Below, piece by piece: positions 1-15,058 of a DNA stretch of 64,000 nt (position 1 is its first letter; each line of letters opens with the position of its first letter). Under the pieces are notes generated by a model. The model was given only the letters and a program-made list of their open reading frames with translations. It ran no database searches and was not told the origin of the DNA. Position numbers and translations under genes: made by a program. The stretch is from Musa acuminata AAA Group (lineage: Eukaryota; Streptophyta; Magnoliopsida; Zingiberales; Musaceae): NCBI RefSeq assembly GCF_036884655.1, contig NC_088347.1, forward strand, positions 13,769,501 to 13,833,500, read 5' to 3'.

Positions 1-569
1 TACATTTCTTTCACACCCAACACCATCTCTCACCTGCTGGCTCAAATAGTCCGTTCCCTTGCCATAATTGCAACATCCTGCAAGCAGAACAATTGCACTA
101 AAATATCATAAATGAGAAAGTTGAGATTTTTCAACGTAAGCAGCTCAACTCGTATTTGTAACACGACAATGAATCATGTGTCACAGTTTATCTATACCAT
201 TTCCTGCTAAACAAAACTTGGGAGAAAGCCTTAGCCATGACTGTCAAAATGATCAGTTTATACTCCCTATCAACACCGTCTGTATTTTTTGCTCACAAAT
301 GGTCTTTCATCAGCACTCGGGCTCATGCTTACATTACTTGAATTCGGAGTCAGAAGTCTTTAAGCAGAGTGTGAAATCAATTACATCGACCAACTCAGGG
401 TGCAGAGAGAGACTAACCCAAGAAATAACCCAGCGTGAAACTGTCAAGCAACTCAATATTACTTGCAAACGGAATTGTGAGTAGACTACCTTTCTCTGAT
501 ATATTAACAAGTTCCCCCTTGTGTGAATGTCCTTCAGATTGGCACTGAGAGTTTACACCATAGACAAAA
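1..569. other. 3' flank of the ERGIC3-type gene, no gene recognised
   Basis: This is sequence downstream of the minus-strand stop codon at 570-572. It probably contains the 3' UTR and terminator of that gene. A 102-codon plus-strand frame at 176-484 has no recognisable domain and overlaps the expected 3' UTR, so it is not called. Confidence 0.5.
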
Positions 570-3500
570 TCAGCTGAATTTACCAATCTCTATCTTCTTC
601 TTGATTGCTCTTTGACTATGATAGATGAATGAATCTAATATTCCAGAAACAGTAAAAACACCTGAAAGCACAAAGAACATATTTAAACATATTCCTCTAA
701 GCTGTTGAAGATATTAAAGATAGATACATGAACCAGGATGTACATGATTTAACTTCTGGTCCTATATAATCATATCTTGTCTTTTATGCCAACAAGAACT
801 AAACAGCACACTCAACTGTTTCCAAACATAGAGCAAATGTATCAAATTTAATTAATAAAGGTAATTACCTAAAATAAATAGGAAGACCTGAATAGATGAT
901 ATGTTGCATATTAAGGTACATGCATGAGAAAGTTCTATCAATATGGCCAGAGACCATTCAATCTGGCTACAGAACCATCTCAAATGACAATGCAAATCCC
1001 CAGAGATATAGATAGTAGCAGCAGAAGGAACTGGGAGGGATAGGTGTAATAATGGCATAACCCCAACAGGGAAGGAACAATCAAGTATGATATGGCGACA
1101 CTTCATAAAGTGCAGGTTTTGTTGGTTGTGTTTTGCAAACACAAGTTGGTAGATGATGTACCTAAAAGGACTAATATCCTTGATTATAATTCATAATCAT
1201 TTATAAACAACCATATTGTTGAATTTCATTAAATTCGAAAGTATAAGAAAATAAAAACAAAAATCTGGCCATCAGACAAATAGTATATTTGGTGGCACAG
1301 AACACTTTTCACAAGTAGCTGATAATGATAAAAATGAGGGAAAGTGTTACCTCCAACAATCGCACAAACATTAGTCAAGAAGTGTAAGAAAGATACATGT
1401 CCCTCCATGAATGTAACCTGTAAAGTGCATTCTTATAAGAATTCATCATAATAAAATTTCAATATTTGACTTAAAAGATAGGATAAAATTCTCTACAAAG
1501 TATTATGCTGATCTGTCGGGTAAAACAAGAATCAAGCAGGATAAATTTCAAATTATTTTCAAAAAAAATCAAACAAAACATAAGCAGGACAAATTTCTTC
1601 AAGCAATGAACAAACAGCTTATCCAAAAGTTCTTGATGCAATGAATAAAGAACCCAAATGCATCATCAATGACTGAATAATAATATAAAATTGTTAATCT
1701 ATATATCATGACTCAGAATGGATTGTGATGTTACAATATGGGGCAAAAGATAAATGAAAGAGTGAGGAGAGAGGAATCAACAATCAAAGAGGAATGCCAC
1801 CTTAATCGGAGAAAGGTCATAAAAGAAAAACACTCCTGGAAGATATTGTAATCGACCAATATCATCACTCCTGAAATGTTCGGTTACAGAGAACTGCAAA
1901 AACATGTGTGGACATCAGAAGAGATCAGTAGTCGAAATATTACCAAAGACAACCTTTGCAGGTACCAAAATTACCTGGTTGGACTGGATGGTACGACCCC
2001 TTATGTCAGTGTAAACAGTAGGAACAACCTAAGAAGAAAAAGAGTTAACATCCAGAATGTTCTCGAAGAGCTAATATTCTTTGATATCATAGTATTTACA
2101 CAAAAAAAAACATAAACTGATGCAACAAATAGTATGTTGAATTTTAAATCTGATGAATTTAAATAGAAAGAGTCATGATAGCGCCAACCTTGATAAAGTA
2201 TTGGTACATTCCATATGGTGCGTGTTGCACCCACTGAACTCTGAGATTTCAACAAACAGGTGGATATTATAACCACATCTTGAAAAATCAAAAGACATAA
2301 ATGACAGCATGTGAATTTTGAGAACTAGAAAATGTAGTAGGAAGTTACCCATCAAGAGGATTGATGGCACCAGGAAAATATTCTCCAAAAGATAATCTGT
2401 TAATTTTGTGACTTATCTGGACTCACAAACAACAAAGTATATTTAAACAAGAGCAAAGCCACAGATATAAGCTATAATCAAGTTTGATTAAACAAGATTT
2501 CTTACATTAAAACTCTCTTTTTGGAATGGCAACAAGTCATGCACATGCATATTTGACTGCTGAAAGCTTTTACCAGGGGCAAAGTGAAAATTTCCTGCCA
2601 CTTTTTTAACTTCCAAGAAACCATAGATGTTGCACCCTTCACCATCTTCATCCTTGATCCTTTGAAGAAAACCTTCTCTTTTGCACTGTGATAACATACA
2701 AGTTGTTTCGAAGAAAAAAAACATACAGGTTGTTTGAATCACTAAAAGGTAGGTTCACTAACTTTATTTAATCAAATTTCATAGATAAAACTTATATGCA
2801 AGGCTGTCATTACAGTTACTTCAGATAAAACTATTTTCTTCAGTATCTACATCATACAAGATAAATCCATGGCATAATTAAAATGATCTAATTTAGATAA
2901 TTGATGCAAACTAAGACCAATTATTTCAGTAGTAATTACTAACTTTTGTAGCATACTGCAAGAAAATCTGAACACGATGGGAGAAGCATGGTGTCTCCCA
3001 TCATTTTTTTTGGGTTTTGCACAATCATTAACCACACTTCAAATTTGGGTTAAGTTGTTGCCAACACTTGCAAGGTACCAAATGAAGATCTAAGAGTTAA
3101 AGAAATGAGGCTTTGATAAGAATGGGAGCCCTTGAACTTGGGATTATGTAGTGGATGATGGTTCCATGATTGCCAAAAGAAACTACAAAGTGATGGTAGT
3201 AGTGCCATGCTGTCATGCTATCATATCCCTGCAAACTACAGCAGTTATGCTGCTTATACATATTTAGTTCATCAAGAACAAGTGTGCATAATCCCAATAA
3301 CAAAATATCTATTCTATGTACTAATATCATATAGAAACAGGTACAGGAACATGTATAACCATATATCAATAAATACCTGGTCAATTATTTCAGGGTCTGA
3401 AAGGCCCCAACCTTTCTTTCTGTAGGCTTCACGAACTTCTTCACAAGAGTTGCAACAATCTTCATCAGACTATGAAAATCAAAAGACAGATTGCTTAGTC

Positions 3501-6500
3501 AATTGCTAACTAAAATATGCAATTTGCATTTTTAATTACATAATTGTTGAATTCTGTAGAAGGAAATTCAAGTCCATAATGATAGAATTGGTCAATTGCT
3601 GCGATTAAGCATGTAAAGTATATTATGGATGGAGATTTAAAATATTAGCCGGATAGTGATTTTTGGCACTTTCTTGGGTATCACTGCAAAATGATATGAA
3701 AATGAGTACCTTCCATTCCTGGTCAGATTGATAAACACCAGTTGGTATGTACTGATGAGACAAATATTTAAAATGTTCATTTAGATCAATCATCTAATTA
3801 TATTGCATTGTATAACGAAAGGAAATCTATGATGTAGCAGTTTCCTACTTGAGTTTAAACAAAGGGTATAGATTGTGCACTTACCAGATTTTTTGGCAAA
3901 CCCTAAGAAACAGAATATGTATGAATTAGTGCATCATTCATTCTTATTTAATTGCTTGTTACAGTTTTTCTGAGCAATATGTTATTTACAATTTATCATC
4001 AGAAAATCCAAAAAATGTCATGATAGGTAAATCAACAAATACATTTACAACCACTTCGGCAACATACATCATGCTACTAATATTTTAAATATTTGTTGTA
4101 ACAGTTAAGTCATTGGTTTTTCTTCTATAAAGACTTCTACAGCATCTCAACACTAGTCAAACAATAAAATTAGGCTCTATACCAAACTTCTACAAACAAT
4201 CACCATCATGTTTTTTAGTTATCATGGTTCATTAGCTACTCTAATTGACAATTCATATTTGAAAATTATATGGAACAACAAATAACAAGGAGGTCAATTT
4301 TGAATCAAGTTTTAATGTACTCAATAGAGACTAGTAGCAATTCCAGATGCTAATGCATGTGACATCTAATAGCCACAAATAATGGTCAAACCAAAACCAC
4401 TAATAACCACTTTGAAAAAATTGCCCAACGGCACTTTCCTACAGGTTCTCATTTAGTTGGTCCTACAAAACATTTATGGTATCTCAGAACTTGTCAACAA
4501 TTAAATAAGCCACCAAGCTAAGGAGTCACAGACAATCACTGCCAAGTTTTCTAGAATATATACATCAAGGTTCATTAGCTGCTCCAGTTATCAGCCTTGC
4601 TTTGGGCAGGATCTGTGGTCAAATAGGATGCTAAGGCATAGCTGTTATGTATTAAAAGAAATCTAGCTCTTTTACAACTAAAATTGTACATAGAGGTATA
4701 AACTTTTCGTAAATCTATTAGACAAGCAGAAAAACCATATAGCAGAAGCTATAGCTACAAGACACATAATTGCAGCAACAATCTATTATAGACAAACAAA
4801 ATAACAACAAAACACAGAAAGCAATCAATAGCCATACCACTTCTGCACCATAGCAAGAACCACAGTATGTCTCATTATGTTCAAGTCTTCCACCATGTCT
4901 TTGCAAAGGCTTTTCAATCTGTAACAATTGGTCAATGCTCATTTAAAGGAATAGACTGAATATTTATACATGACACACCCACTGATTGTTCACAAAAGAA
5001 AGGGCATGATAATTACTCAAAAACGTTGGATTTGTTTTAAGTTACTCTATAATAAGATGAAGAATGTAGTTGTTGATGGTAACTCATAACAAGTACACAG
5101 TAATCAGTGAAAGAATCAACTTGCCAATACTTGATAAGCATAAATCATTTGCTGGAAGTAATCAGTCTCATGATTTTATTGCCAATACTTGCTTATCTAT
5201 ATACGCTACATCTAGCCTCCTTGGAGATAAGCTTACAACTGTTATATGTCAACTGCAGGCAGGTCAGTTGCAGGCAAATCGACACTACATAAAGCTTGGG
5301 GTTTAGTTATGCCTATCTTTGTCATTACAAGCAAACAAGGAACAACATACATAATAACATTTTCTTTAAATACAGATCATCAACTTATCAACAAGTAGAT
5401 ATATGTAGTTGGTGATAAAACTAGCCAAGCGCTCACAATCACTAAATGTTCACTCTCAATGTTTGCCCTTTCTAGGCAATACAAGCAATCAGTCAGATTC
5501 AATTTTTTTCCTAATTGTCTTTCTTCTCAAATGATACCCATCTTATGTCTGTAGTTAGACTATCCTGAAATGTTATTGACCAAGTAACAACCAGAGAATC
5601 TCTTATTTCACTAAAATTTTCCCGATGTACATTTGAATCTTCTAATGTCACATTTCATTTGTTTACATTTAGCTATTAGAGTTAATCAAGTTTGTGCATA
5701 AACACATGGATAATGTAAGAGAGTAAGAGAGAGAGAGAGAGAGAGAGGAGAGACAGAGAACTGAGCTAGTATCCCAATAAAATAATTAAGTTATAAATCC
5801 CACCGACTCAAGATTAATTATATAGGATTCAGAAAGGCCATAATAGTGAGTTGTAATTAGATAAATCAATAAAATGACAGAAAGAAGCTTAGACAATGTT
5901 AAATGGTCCCAATGTTTTTTCATCAATCTAAATAGTTCTATAACAAAGGGTACCATGTTTCATGCAAAGGAAAACAAGATAAAAGTATTATTACCAAATA
6001 CAGTAAAGAAAAATTTTTCATAAACTGATATTATTGACTATCTAAAATGTTATGGCCTTAGTCACAACAGAGACCTTGTTTATACTTAATTGTATAAAAA
6101 AAATAATTCAGGCTGCATAAAGAATAGCTATTACTAGAAACTACATGACAAATAAGAATCTCATAACTTAAAAGAAACAAAACGGACCTTAGGTGAACCA
6201 ATTCCATCTTGTCTAGATTCAATAATATTGCCATGAGAATCTAGCCTCTTCTTAATTATGTCATGTCTCTGTAAAAAATGTAACAAAAGAAAATCTTATT
6301 ACCAAAAGACCAGGAACAAGAAGGTCAAAAGCAAGTAAACATACTTAAAATCAGGCTTAAAAAGCTATAACAGAAGGCAGATCTAGTTGTAACATACGAC
6401 ATCAAGGTGCTCTTCCCCGCTAATATCCATTGCATCAAGACTGAGCATAGAACATGAAAGGGCAGGAAAGGTGACATCAAACTGCACTTCTCATTAAAGG

Positions 6501-9276
6501 AACAATTGTAAGGAATAAGCGGGAAAACTGATGAAAACATTCTCTATATGCTATCAAGTAGCCTTCATAATTAGCTACGATGTGCATGACATAGTGATGA
6601 AAACAAAAAACCAAAAGAAAAGGTCAAAGTTTCTTGATAAAATAATTTATAGAATGTGCCCTGCAAAGAGTTGATACAATATAAACATTACATTGATCCG
6701 AAGGGTTTCTCCTCTTGAGGTATCAACTATGAGCTTTGTTTCTGTAACAGCATGAAGATACAATCCTGCAACCACAAAAGAAAAAGGAAAAACAAAATGA
6801 TGAAGCAGATGCACCTTAAAGCATGAAAGCATAATGACCTCGAGCACATAGACGTGTGAGCATAAATTGCATCAAAGGACCTGAATGATATCAACAACTA
6901 AACCAATTAAATTGAAGTTCTGAGCAACACACAATTCCAAATTTCAAGAATAGAAATTATTCCATTGAAAAAGATTCAGTGAAACAAGATTAAAAAATAG
7001 TGAACAAACTTAATTAGCTCACACAAATAGAACCTGGTACTAACAAGCTGCTTTTGCACTGAAACCCAATGGGATGCTCTGTACATCTAGTAAATTTGTT
7101 ATATAGGAAAGGCCAGCACTAAGACATGCAACAATGGCTAGTTATAGTCATTTATGACAAAAACTGACAAAACAAGTTCTAGATATCCTTTATGAGATAG
7201 GTACATTGTTTGTTTACTTTCATTCTCATTTTAGTGGATTTCTTGCTCAACAAAGTATATGTTTCACCTTCAAAGGCTGACTAACAAATATTTTCTCGAG
7301 TCTAACTAAATTTGATGGACTTAAGCATAATATCAAGGACCCACTAATTACATCATGCACCAAAACTTGTAAATCTATGAAATTAGCCGGTTGGTATAAA
7401 ATTTAGGACAAATTAAGCAAAATCATTGTGGCTAGCTCATGGGAAAAAGAATTCACTTGTTCCTTGGGTTTCTAATCACAAATTTGAAAAGTCCTAAAGT
7501 AATCTATGAAACGATTTTGCTATGACATAGATCTAAGAGGAAGTTTAAAAACTTAAATTTCTTTTCAAGCACGTGATCTTCTAAAGTAGATAACCAGATA
7601 AAGATGTTGACGTCACATATTATACATTTTATTAGAAACACTACTCATACATTATAATGCAGAAAAAAATTAAGCAGCAAAAAGGAAAAAAGAGTATAGG
7701 AAGAGACACCTAAGAATAATCTGCAACGAACTTCTATCGCTAAGTTTATCATCCCCTTCTTGGATAAAATTCACAAATCAAAGAGACATCAGAAAATCCA
7801 CAAGAACCTTAGAATTCCACAAGTGTCAAAACATAAATGAAATACATAATAGCAAAATTTTTCCAAACTGGATCTTCAATTGGGCAATTAATTACCATTA
7901 TCCATGGCATCAATTAGTTGATTGGGTCGTTGTGCATCCAATTGCTACATTACCTTCCACCACATAATGACTCGTCCTTAGGATCAGACCCAATTGCTAT
8001 AGTTTTAACCTGTTATGGACCTAGGAGACCATCTCCTTGGTTCAATCCCATCATTCATGGAAGTTTTGTACATTTGTCAAAATTTGTTTAAGCAGATTGC
8101 CGGATTATATCCATAAGCAACCCAAAATAGTATGCATGGATTCCATGACCAACAAACCAAGTAAATCAGGATGCTTTCTCCCAGTGTTCAACCTTCAAAT
8201 TCAAAATTTAGATCATTACTGTGAAAATCATGTTGTGTGCAAAATCTCATCAACTTTCAATCCCACATTGGCATGCTACTAATGCCTACCTAGAAAAATA
8301 TGAACCTTCTGGATCAAAGAATCTTGATCACTCATGTTAATTTGTTGAAACAACCAATGGGCAAATCAACAAAGATGGCTGGTTCTACTTTGTTTTCAGT
8401 ACCCTTAGCCGTATTCAGTGAGTTTTTTGAAATATTAGATTTTTTTTACTTGTAATCCTGAACCAAGTTTTTAGCATTACTGGTCTCAACTTTATAAATA
8501 AGCAGAATGTCGTCACAATTTTTTTAGGTTTAACAACTAACTTCAACAAACTTTTGGTCCACCCACTTCCTTTCCAGACCGCACATGAAATTGAAGTAGC
8601 AATTGAGACATGCACTGCAAATGAATTCATGATGGCACCTTCGCCCTCTTCTTATCCGTAAATATTGTCTTGATTTCTGCTAACTATGCTTTCATCCTTC
8701 TTTCTCAAGCCTATACTTCAATTCTAAAGTCTTCCACCCAGAAGATCACTACATTCAACAGAAGTCAGTTCTACTGTTGAAAGGGGCAGACGATATAGTA
8801 AAGCAATGCCAACTCTGTTCAGCGCTAATTTAAAGCGAATGCCAACTAGTAAAAGAAAAGGAACGAACTGCACAACAATATATAATCTCGCGAGCATATC
8901 GAGAACCAAAGATCCGATGTTTATTCCATGAACCCTACCAAGATCATAAAAAGAAAAGTTCCAATGTCAAGAATATGCGCAAACCAAAAGCGGAGGCCAA
9001 GAATTAAGATCCAAGTCGATCAACTTAGGCGAACCCCACAAAACCCAACAAGCACAAACAAACGAATTTCCAATGAGCAAAAACGATTCGAAGGGCGAAA
9101 ACGAGGAAAAAAAAGAAGGAAAAATCGAACATACGGAGCTCGGAGATGAACAGGAGGAACATGACGATGGAAGAGACGATGGTGATGATGCCACCGGAAA
9201 GTGTTCGACTATAGAAATCCTCGTTGATCTTGGGGTAGGCGTCCAGATTCCGCAGCTTCCCGAAGAGGCCCTCCAT
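570..9276 (-). CDS. ERGIC3: ERGIC3/Erv46-type ER-Golgi cargo receptor, 13 exons
   Basis: This is a membrane cargo receptor that cycles between ER and Golgi in COPII/COPI vesicles (established for the Erv46/ERGIC3 family). I rebuilt 13 exons, all with GT-AG borders: 9135-9276, 6692-6765, 6398-6481, 6188-6268, 4841-4918, 3377-3469, 2506-2685, 2349-2416, 2189-2240, 1975-2028, 1801-1893, 1351-1417 and 570-661. They join in frame to 385 residues, the usual plant length. The N-terminus MEGLFGKLRNLDAYPK and first membrane segment (about residues 28-45) match the ERGIC_N region. A luminal Cys-rich stretch follows (CGSCYG near 146, CCNSC near 158). The second membrane segment is near 344-366 (FLTNVCAIVGGVFTVSG). 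The protein ends in a short basic cytosolic tail, KKKIEIGKFS. The ATG at 9276 starts the conserved N-terminus. No frame breaks were seen, so the gene looks functional. Intron 1 (6766-9134) is the longest. Confidence 0.93.
5726..5748. repeat. GA microsatellite in an intron
   Basis: A run of GA dinucleotides lies inside the intron between ERGIC3 exons 4 and 5. It is a simple sequence repeat with no further role visible. Confidence 0.85.
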
Positions 9277-9419
9277 TCTATCGATCCCAAGAGAGAGGCA
9301 CAGATCGAGAAGTCGACACGGGATGGAACGGAAGGCAAGAAAAGATTGTGAGCCTCGGCCGAAGATTTCTCGACCCGATCTATCTATATTTAGATCCTCT
9401 CTCTCTCTCTCTCTCTCTC
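9277..9419 (-). promoter_or_regulatory. Probable 5' UTR and core promoter of the ERGIC3-type gene with a CT/GA tract
   Basis: This lies immediately upstream of the minus-strand ATG. On the gene strand a (GA)n tract at 9395-9419 is followed by an AT-rich TAAATATAG stretch near 9380-9388 and then about 100 bases to the ATG. GA tracts near start sites are common in plant promoters. The TATA assignment is inference. Confidence 0.4.
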
Positions 9420-9420
9420 G

Positions 9421-12400
9421 AGCATTATTTTGTGAATTTGGGGTTTACTAAGACAAGAATCGCTGGCTTTGACCGTCAACTTTTGACGACGACCTTCACA
9501 CCGTTAAATCGGGAAGTTCGCAAATCTAAAAGCATCGATTGCACTTTCCCCGCCCTGCTTCGGCAAGTGTCTAATCTAGAAGAATCTAGAACATATGATT
9601 GCTTACCTACCAAATTCTTTATTTAAGAAGAATTAGAATAAATTAAATTAAAATTCAATGAGAAAACATTAAAAGAAATTTAGAGCGAAGATAAAAAAAA
9701 AAGAAAAAAAAAGGAGCAAATAATATTTTTTGTGTTAATGTTAAGTAAATATTTATAAGAAATACCACTAAATTTAACAGGGATAGGAGAGAAGATTAGG
9801 GGACCATTCACCAGTTCAATCCTATAACAACGGTGTCTTCGATCAAGGCATTAATATAAAATCTATAACATATATATGATAATTCAAATTATATATATCT
9901 TACTCATTGGCCATTATAAATTAAACATCACAAGGAACGTAGAGGTCATCTGTGACACATTAATTCTAACACGATTGACGTAGAAAATCTTTCGAACTTT
10001 ATCTTAATTAGAATCTCACCTTACTCATACAAAAATTTCAGGCATCATAGAGTTTATTTGGCATTCCTCTTGCCGAGTATTAAAGACAGTACAATAATAA
10101 ATATAATTGAGATTTGGTATAATCAACTTGCTGTAAATTTCTATTTTGGACTATTGAGGTACTCAAATTTCTTTTAAAGGGTCATATTTTCGGATCCTGG
10201 ACAATGCTTGTTTCCTCCTGTCAGGTGGGCGACACCAACAAAGAAAAAAAAACGGAAAAATTATAGTTTTGTACGCTTTGACTCGAGAGGAAGGAAAGGG
10301 ATGCTTTTGTGTGTTTTTGACCAAATAGGAACACACGTTTTATTTTGATTATACTATTAGTCAAATACTAGTACATATGTTTGACCAAATCTTTTGTTTC
10401 GTACTCAATGCATTATATTTCTCTTGTCAAACAAATGGACGAACCCAAGTTGACAAGACAAAGGCCGAGTTCTACATGAAACTGCGCCTTCATAGCCTAA
10501 TAAAAGCCCGAATGCTGAAGCTCGTCTATCTGCCATGTTACCCGATCTTGGGTCTGATGCGTAGCACGGTAAATGGAAAAGCAACATGGAGATGAAAATA
10601 TATGTCATTAGCATTATAGATAAAAAAAAAGAAAAAGAAAATTCTAATAGATATATTGGCAGAAAGAATGAATATGAAAAGCTAAGCTGCATTATGTGAA
10701 GTAGGGACATAACCAGTTGGTCTTTGGCATCTGAGTGCCGCAGAAGTGTTACGGAAACAACATGAGCTTCCTAGTCTATTTGATGGTTGAGAAGAAAGAA
10801 AAAGGTACTTAATTTACTCTCTATCAGGCTTCATCACATCTAAAAGAATATTTCTGTTTATAATTCATCAGAAATTTTTTTTTTATCCTGTTGATTTGAT
10901 ATTGGTTCGAGTCGAATGAAGTGCATCAAAGTCCTCTACTTTTATCAACATATTTGATAAATTCATAACCTTTCAGTAGGTAGGTAGGTTGTATCTATAG
11001 AAAGCGAGGCTTAATAATCATCGATAGAATAGATTAAGATTATTCTTTTGTGACCTAAGCTATTAATTTATGAAAATTATTTGGAGTATCTTTCTTCAGA
11101 CCTCATATTAACAGGAATCTGGTGCACCACATAGTTATCATGACTATATTGACCTGACGTCGTACCCCAATCTCCCCGCAAAAGGTGAGAAACAAAACCT
11201 TTTTTTTCTGTTTAGTTGTTTACAAAGTCTATCTATCACCTTACCACCTGCACTGCATTAATGCAGCATTAGCTTTCGACTTAGGCGAGAATACGTGGAT
11301 CATGGGCTATTATTTTTTACCTACCAATCAAGAGAGAGAAATATGGGGATAGACTTTAGAACTCAAATTATTCCCCACTTCGGTGGCACCCCATTGGCCT
11401 TCCGCTGTTCTTGACGATGAACGTGGTGGATGGACCTCCTGGTGGAACTCCATCTCGTCAACCAAAACAACTCGCTACTACTCCTGTCAGCTAGGTGTGA
11501 TAAAATGAAACCAAAAGATTAAATCAAATTTCTTAAACTAAATCAGGTTTGAATTGATTCATCAATAATTTAATTGTAAATGATTCATTATATATCATTG
11601 CTTTTACTCTTCTTTAAGCTCAATAATTCTGATAGCAGATTATAATGGACTAATAATATGTTGCAATGTAATATGATTCATTTAAAAAAAAAAACTTATA
11701 TATTTTTTTTAATTATTTAAGATTGAAAAAATCATTAATTAATCGAATCGGATTAATCGATTTTGAACCGATTTGATTAAATACTTATTTTAACTGAACC
11801 AAATTACTTTTTCAGTTTTTCCTTTTAACTATAATCGATTTGAACATGCTTAACTGCAGCAGAGAAAAAGTCACTCGGCATTGTGAACTCCATCACACGA
11901 TGATAAAAAAGGAAGCTTAAAGATAACAAATTATAATCCAAATGGAGAAGCAAGATAGAAAGTGAATACCATTCATTTTAAGATGTTGTTTGATGCCTCC
12001 AAATCCCTGCAAGCCCACAAAGATGATAAAGCTGCTGAAATCTGATTTGATTCCGGGGATTGTGTACCAGCTTTTGAGTAGCCAGGTGTATTTTTCATGT
12101 CTCTTATCATATTTTATGGCAAGGGGAGGTTCTCGATCATGCCGGGGATTTAGGTCAAGCTAGATTTGTGGTGAGAGGGGTTGATGGGACGTCCCATCCC
12201 CATTTGATGGGACCACATTTGGCATGGAATGGACAAAAATAAAATTAAAAAAAAAAAAAAAAATGTAGTAAAATGCCCTATTGTGTTCCAACCCAACTTG
12301 TTGATTCATGCAGCTAAAGCAACTCCACCTCGTAGGCTTGTGGGAAGCTTCTAAAGTTTATTCTGCTCTGATCCAAATGTTTTTAATTCCAAATGCTATA

Positions 12401-14880
12401 AAATTCTATCATGCATTGGTTCAGTATCCAAAACCTAATAATCTTACAGGTATTCTTTGGCAATCGTACGTGGAATGCTACTGCGAATAGTGTTGTTTCC
12501 ACCATTTTCTTCTTCAGCCGGAAACATCTCTCATTGTGCATTGCTAAAACATGTGAGATTTAGTTTAATTGGACTAAAAATTAATAGTCATTGTTGTACT
12601 TGTTGTAGACAACCTGTTTCTGACTCACACCTGAATTGGTTTGTATATCTTGTTGACCTTCAAGTAAATCTCAGCTCTCACTGTAGGGCCTTCAGTGAGA
12701 TGAGCAACACTGCACTAAATTAAGAGTTTCTTGGTAGAACCTATGTTAGTGACTTGTTAGTTGCTACCATTGAAAAGGGAGTTCCCTGGTAAATGTTGCT
12801 CGACTCTTTAGCTCTTCAGTTTGCGTATGTCTTCTTCTTCATTCCAACTTCAAGAAAATGACATCCACCTAAAAGTAGAAAACATAAAGAGAATATAAGA
12901 GTTGTTCCTAAACTTTTAACTTAAACATAGCAACTTGCAAGTTGAGATTTCACTAGGTTTGTCGAAGTGGAATAGATCAGTAGTTTTGACATCGAGAGCC
13001 AAAAGACACCGAGAACATATATCTTATGATCCGAGGAATTGATGCTCCTATACCATAGATTGGATCTGCTGCTTTGGAAAAGAACATTTGGACAATCAAA
13101 ATATAACAAAAAAGAATTCCACAAAAGCATTAGGAGGGATTTGATTCTGTGTAGATAGAAAAACAGGAGAAGTCATACGAAAAATCAAGGAGAAGAATGG
13201 GAATTTTTGTTCAAAAGGGTCGATAAGGAAAACCACTTGTTAGTCCCATGATTACAAGATATGGAGATCTTGAGCGAGTTGAAAAGAGGAGCTCTTTACT
13301 CAGCCAACTTGGACAACAAAGAAAAGAAAGCTTGTGAATATGGAATGCTTTTATTGAACTGCATACTTGTGTTCCCTCAAAGCAAAAGAAGCAAGAGATC
13401 ATGTAGCAAACATGTATGTGACTAAGATGGTGAAGAAAGGAGAATCCATGTTTTGTGTCCAGTCTTAAGAGTGTCTATGCTTGGTGGAAACATATCAAAA
13501 TGACTGTGATTATGGAAGACAAGTTTCTTGTTCACTTGGGAACACTTGATATCTCCTGCTCGACTAGCTAACTTCTTCATCAAGTAACAAGCAGCACATT
13601 TCCTTTCCTAACGTGTGTTATGAATTCAATGTAAACCTAATGCACGTGCTTATAGTGTTACTATTTCAGCAAAATTGTTTACAGGATGCAGAAATTTAGA
13701 CATAGATTGTGAACATATATAAGCTTGTTAGATGACAAGCAACAGCCAACGAGCCAAAGAAATAGCAGAAGAGAAGTGGAGTTGACAGGCTTTCCTTCTT
13801 TAGAGCTTCTTTCTGGAGGAGGAGGAAGTGATTCTCTTCATGCTTCGCTCCACCATAAAGCTAACTTGTCCATTCTCCACTTCTGAGTCACAGAGGCAAC
13901 AAAGTTGGGATGAAACAGCGGGAGAAAGATTTATAGCTACCACCATGACAGACTTGGGCAGCAAGTTGGTGATTACTACGAGGTCACAAGGGACAGGAAT
14001 GCCAAGTGATCACTTGGTGAAGATAAGTATTAATAGTGGCAACAAAGGACAGTGCCGGAAATGGTGGGAGGAGGGGAGAGCTCAGAAGAATGTGTCAGGT
14101 TTCTGCCATGGGAAAAGCGAAGGTGGATTCTCGGAAGACACGAGTTCCATGGAGCAGACAAGAAAGGAATAGATCAACTTGCACTGTCCCTGCAAGATAG
14201 CAGTAGTAGTTTTACACACTCAAGATTACTTGTTCTTCAATTGCATGCGAAGCTACTCAAATAATTCAAAGAATGCATAATCGTCACGGATTTTACGTAC
14301 TAAACTAGGAATTATACAGCCATGCAAAACAATTCATTGACAATTAGAAGCCAACCACTGTGCATGCATAAAAATAACAGTTCATTCCTGTGTGTTATGG
14401 AGATCCTCCTGTCTTGTTCTCCAATCACGAATACAATTGAGTGTCTTTGGTTATCAGAAAAGTTGGACGTGTTTATATGTAATTCTCTATAATATATCCA
14501 AGAGAACTCGAATTCTTGTCTTGCTCTGCCACAGATACTTAATTGGTGTCTTTATTTGTATCAGAAAAGCTGGGTGCCTTTTATATGTAATCCTCTCAAA
14601 TAAACAACTTAAGATACTTGCAGCTGCTTGCTTCCTGTAGATTACCATGGGCGTTAAGCTGCAATCATACACAGAGAAATTGATTTAGAATTAAGATCAC
14701 GATCTTACTATTTTTATAGGCAGAGAAATTTTATTGCCGCTACCTCGATTGCTTTTGGCGTCCAGGGATTTGCTGCCTCTGTGGGGTCGACGCGTGGGCA
14801 GGGCGGCCCGCCGCTGGGCCCCTCTCGATCGCCGACCACCCGGGGCGCGGGGCCTAGACTTCGTCGCTTCGTGTTCTCCC
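9421..14880. other. Intergenic region between the two genes, no gene recognised
   Basis: This is AT-rich sequence with homopolymer runs, such as an A tract near 12241-12263. I see no domain-bearing frame, no splice-joined protein, no tRNA and no transposon ends. Short frames at 12308-12723 and 13828-14264 have no recognisable content. The last part, from about 14740, becomes GC-rich and is the upstream region of the phosphatase gene. Confidence 0.5.
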
Positions 14881-14886
14881 CGCTTC

Positions 14887-14893
14887 TATAAAG
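14887..14893 (+). promoter_or_regulatory. Putative TATA box of the trehalose-phosphatase gene
   Basis: TATAAAG sits in otherwise GC-rich DNA about 170 bases upstream of the ATG at 15059. Transcription would start near 14920, giving a 5' UTR of about 140 bases. The assignment rests on position and sequence only. Confidence 0.4.
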
Positions 14894-15058
14894 CCACCGT
14901 CTCCTGCGTTGCCTATCCCTCGCCAACTCCTTAATCTCAACCACCATCGGTTTAGGGATTGCGCGAAGCCTTCAAGGTCCCATTTTTAGTGGAGGCGAAC
15001 GAGAAAGATCCAATCTTTCCTCCTCTTCGACCGCCGCTTCCCTCTCTCTCCGCGCGCC

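Noticed and set aside
176..484. 102-codon plus-strand frame
   Set aside because: It overlaps the expected 3' flank of the ERGIC3-type gene, has no domain and shows no splice or conservation cue.
8928..9626. Overlapping plus-strand frames around the ERGIC3 start
   Set aside because: They are antisense to exon 1 and the 5' UTR. The Lys/Glu/Asp-rich product comes from the complement of a hydrophobic exon.
13828..14264. 114- and 70-codon plus-strand frames
   Set aside because: Two overlapping frames with no recognisable motif. They could be part of a non-coding transcript, but nothing supports a protein.
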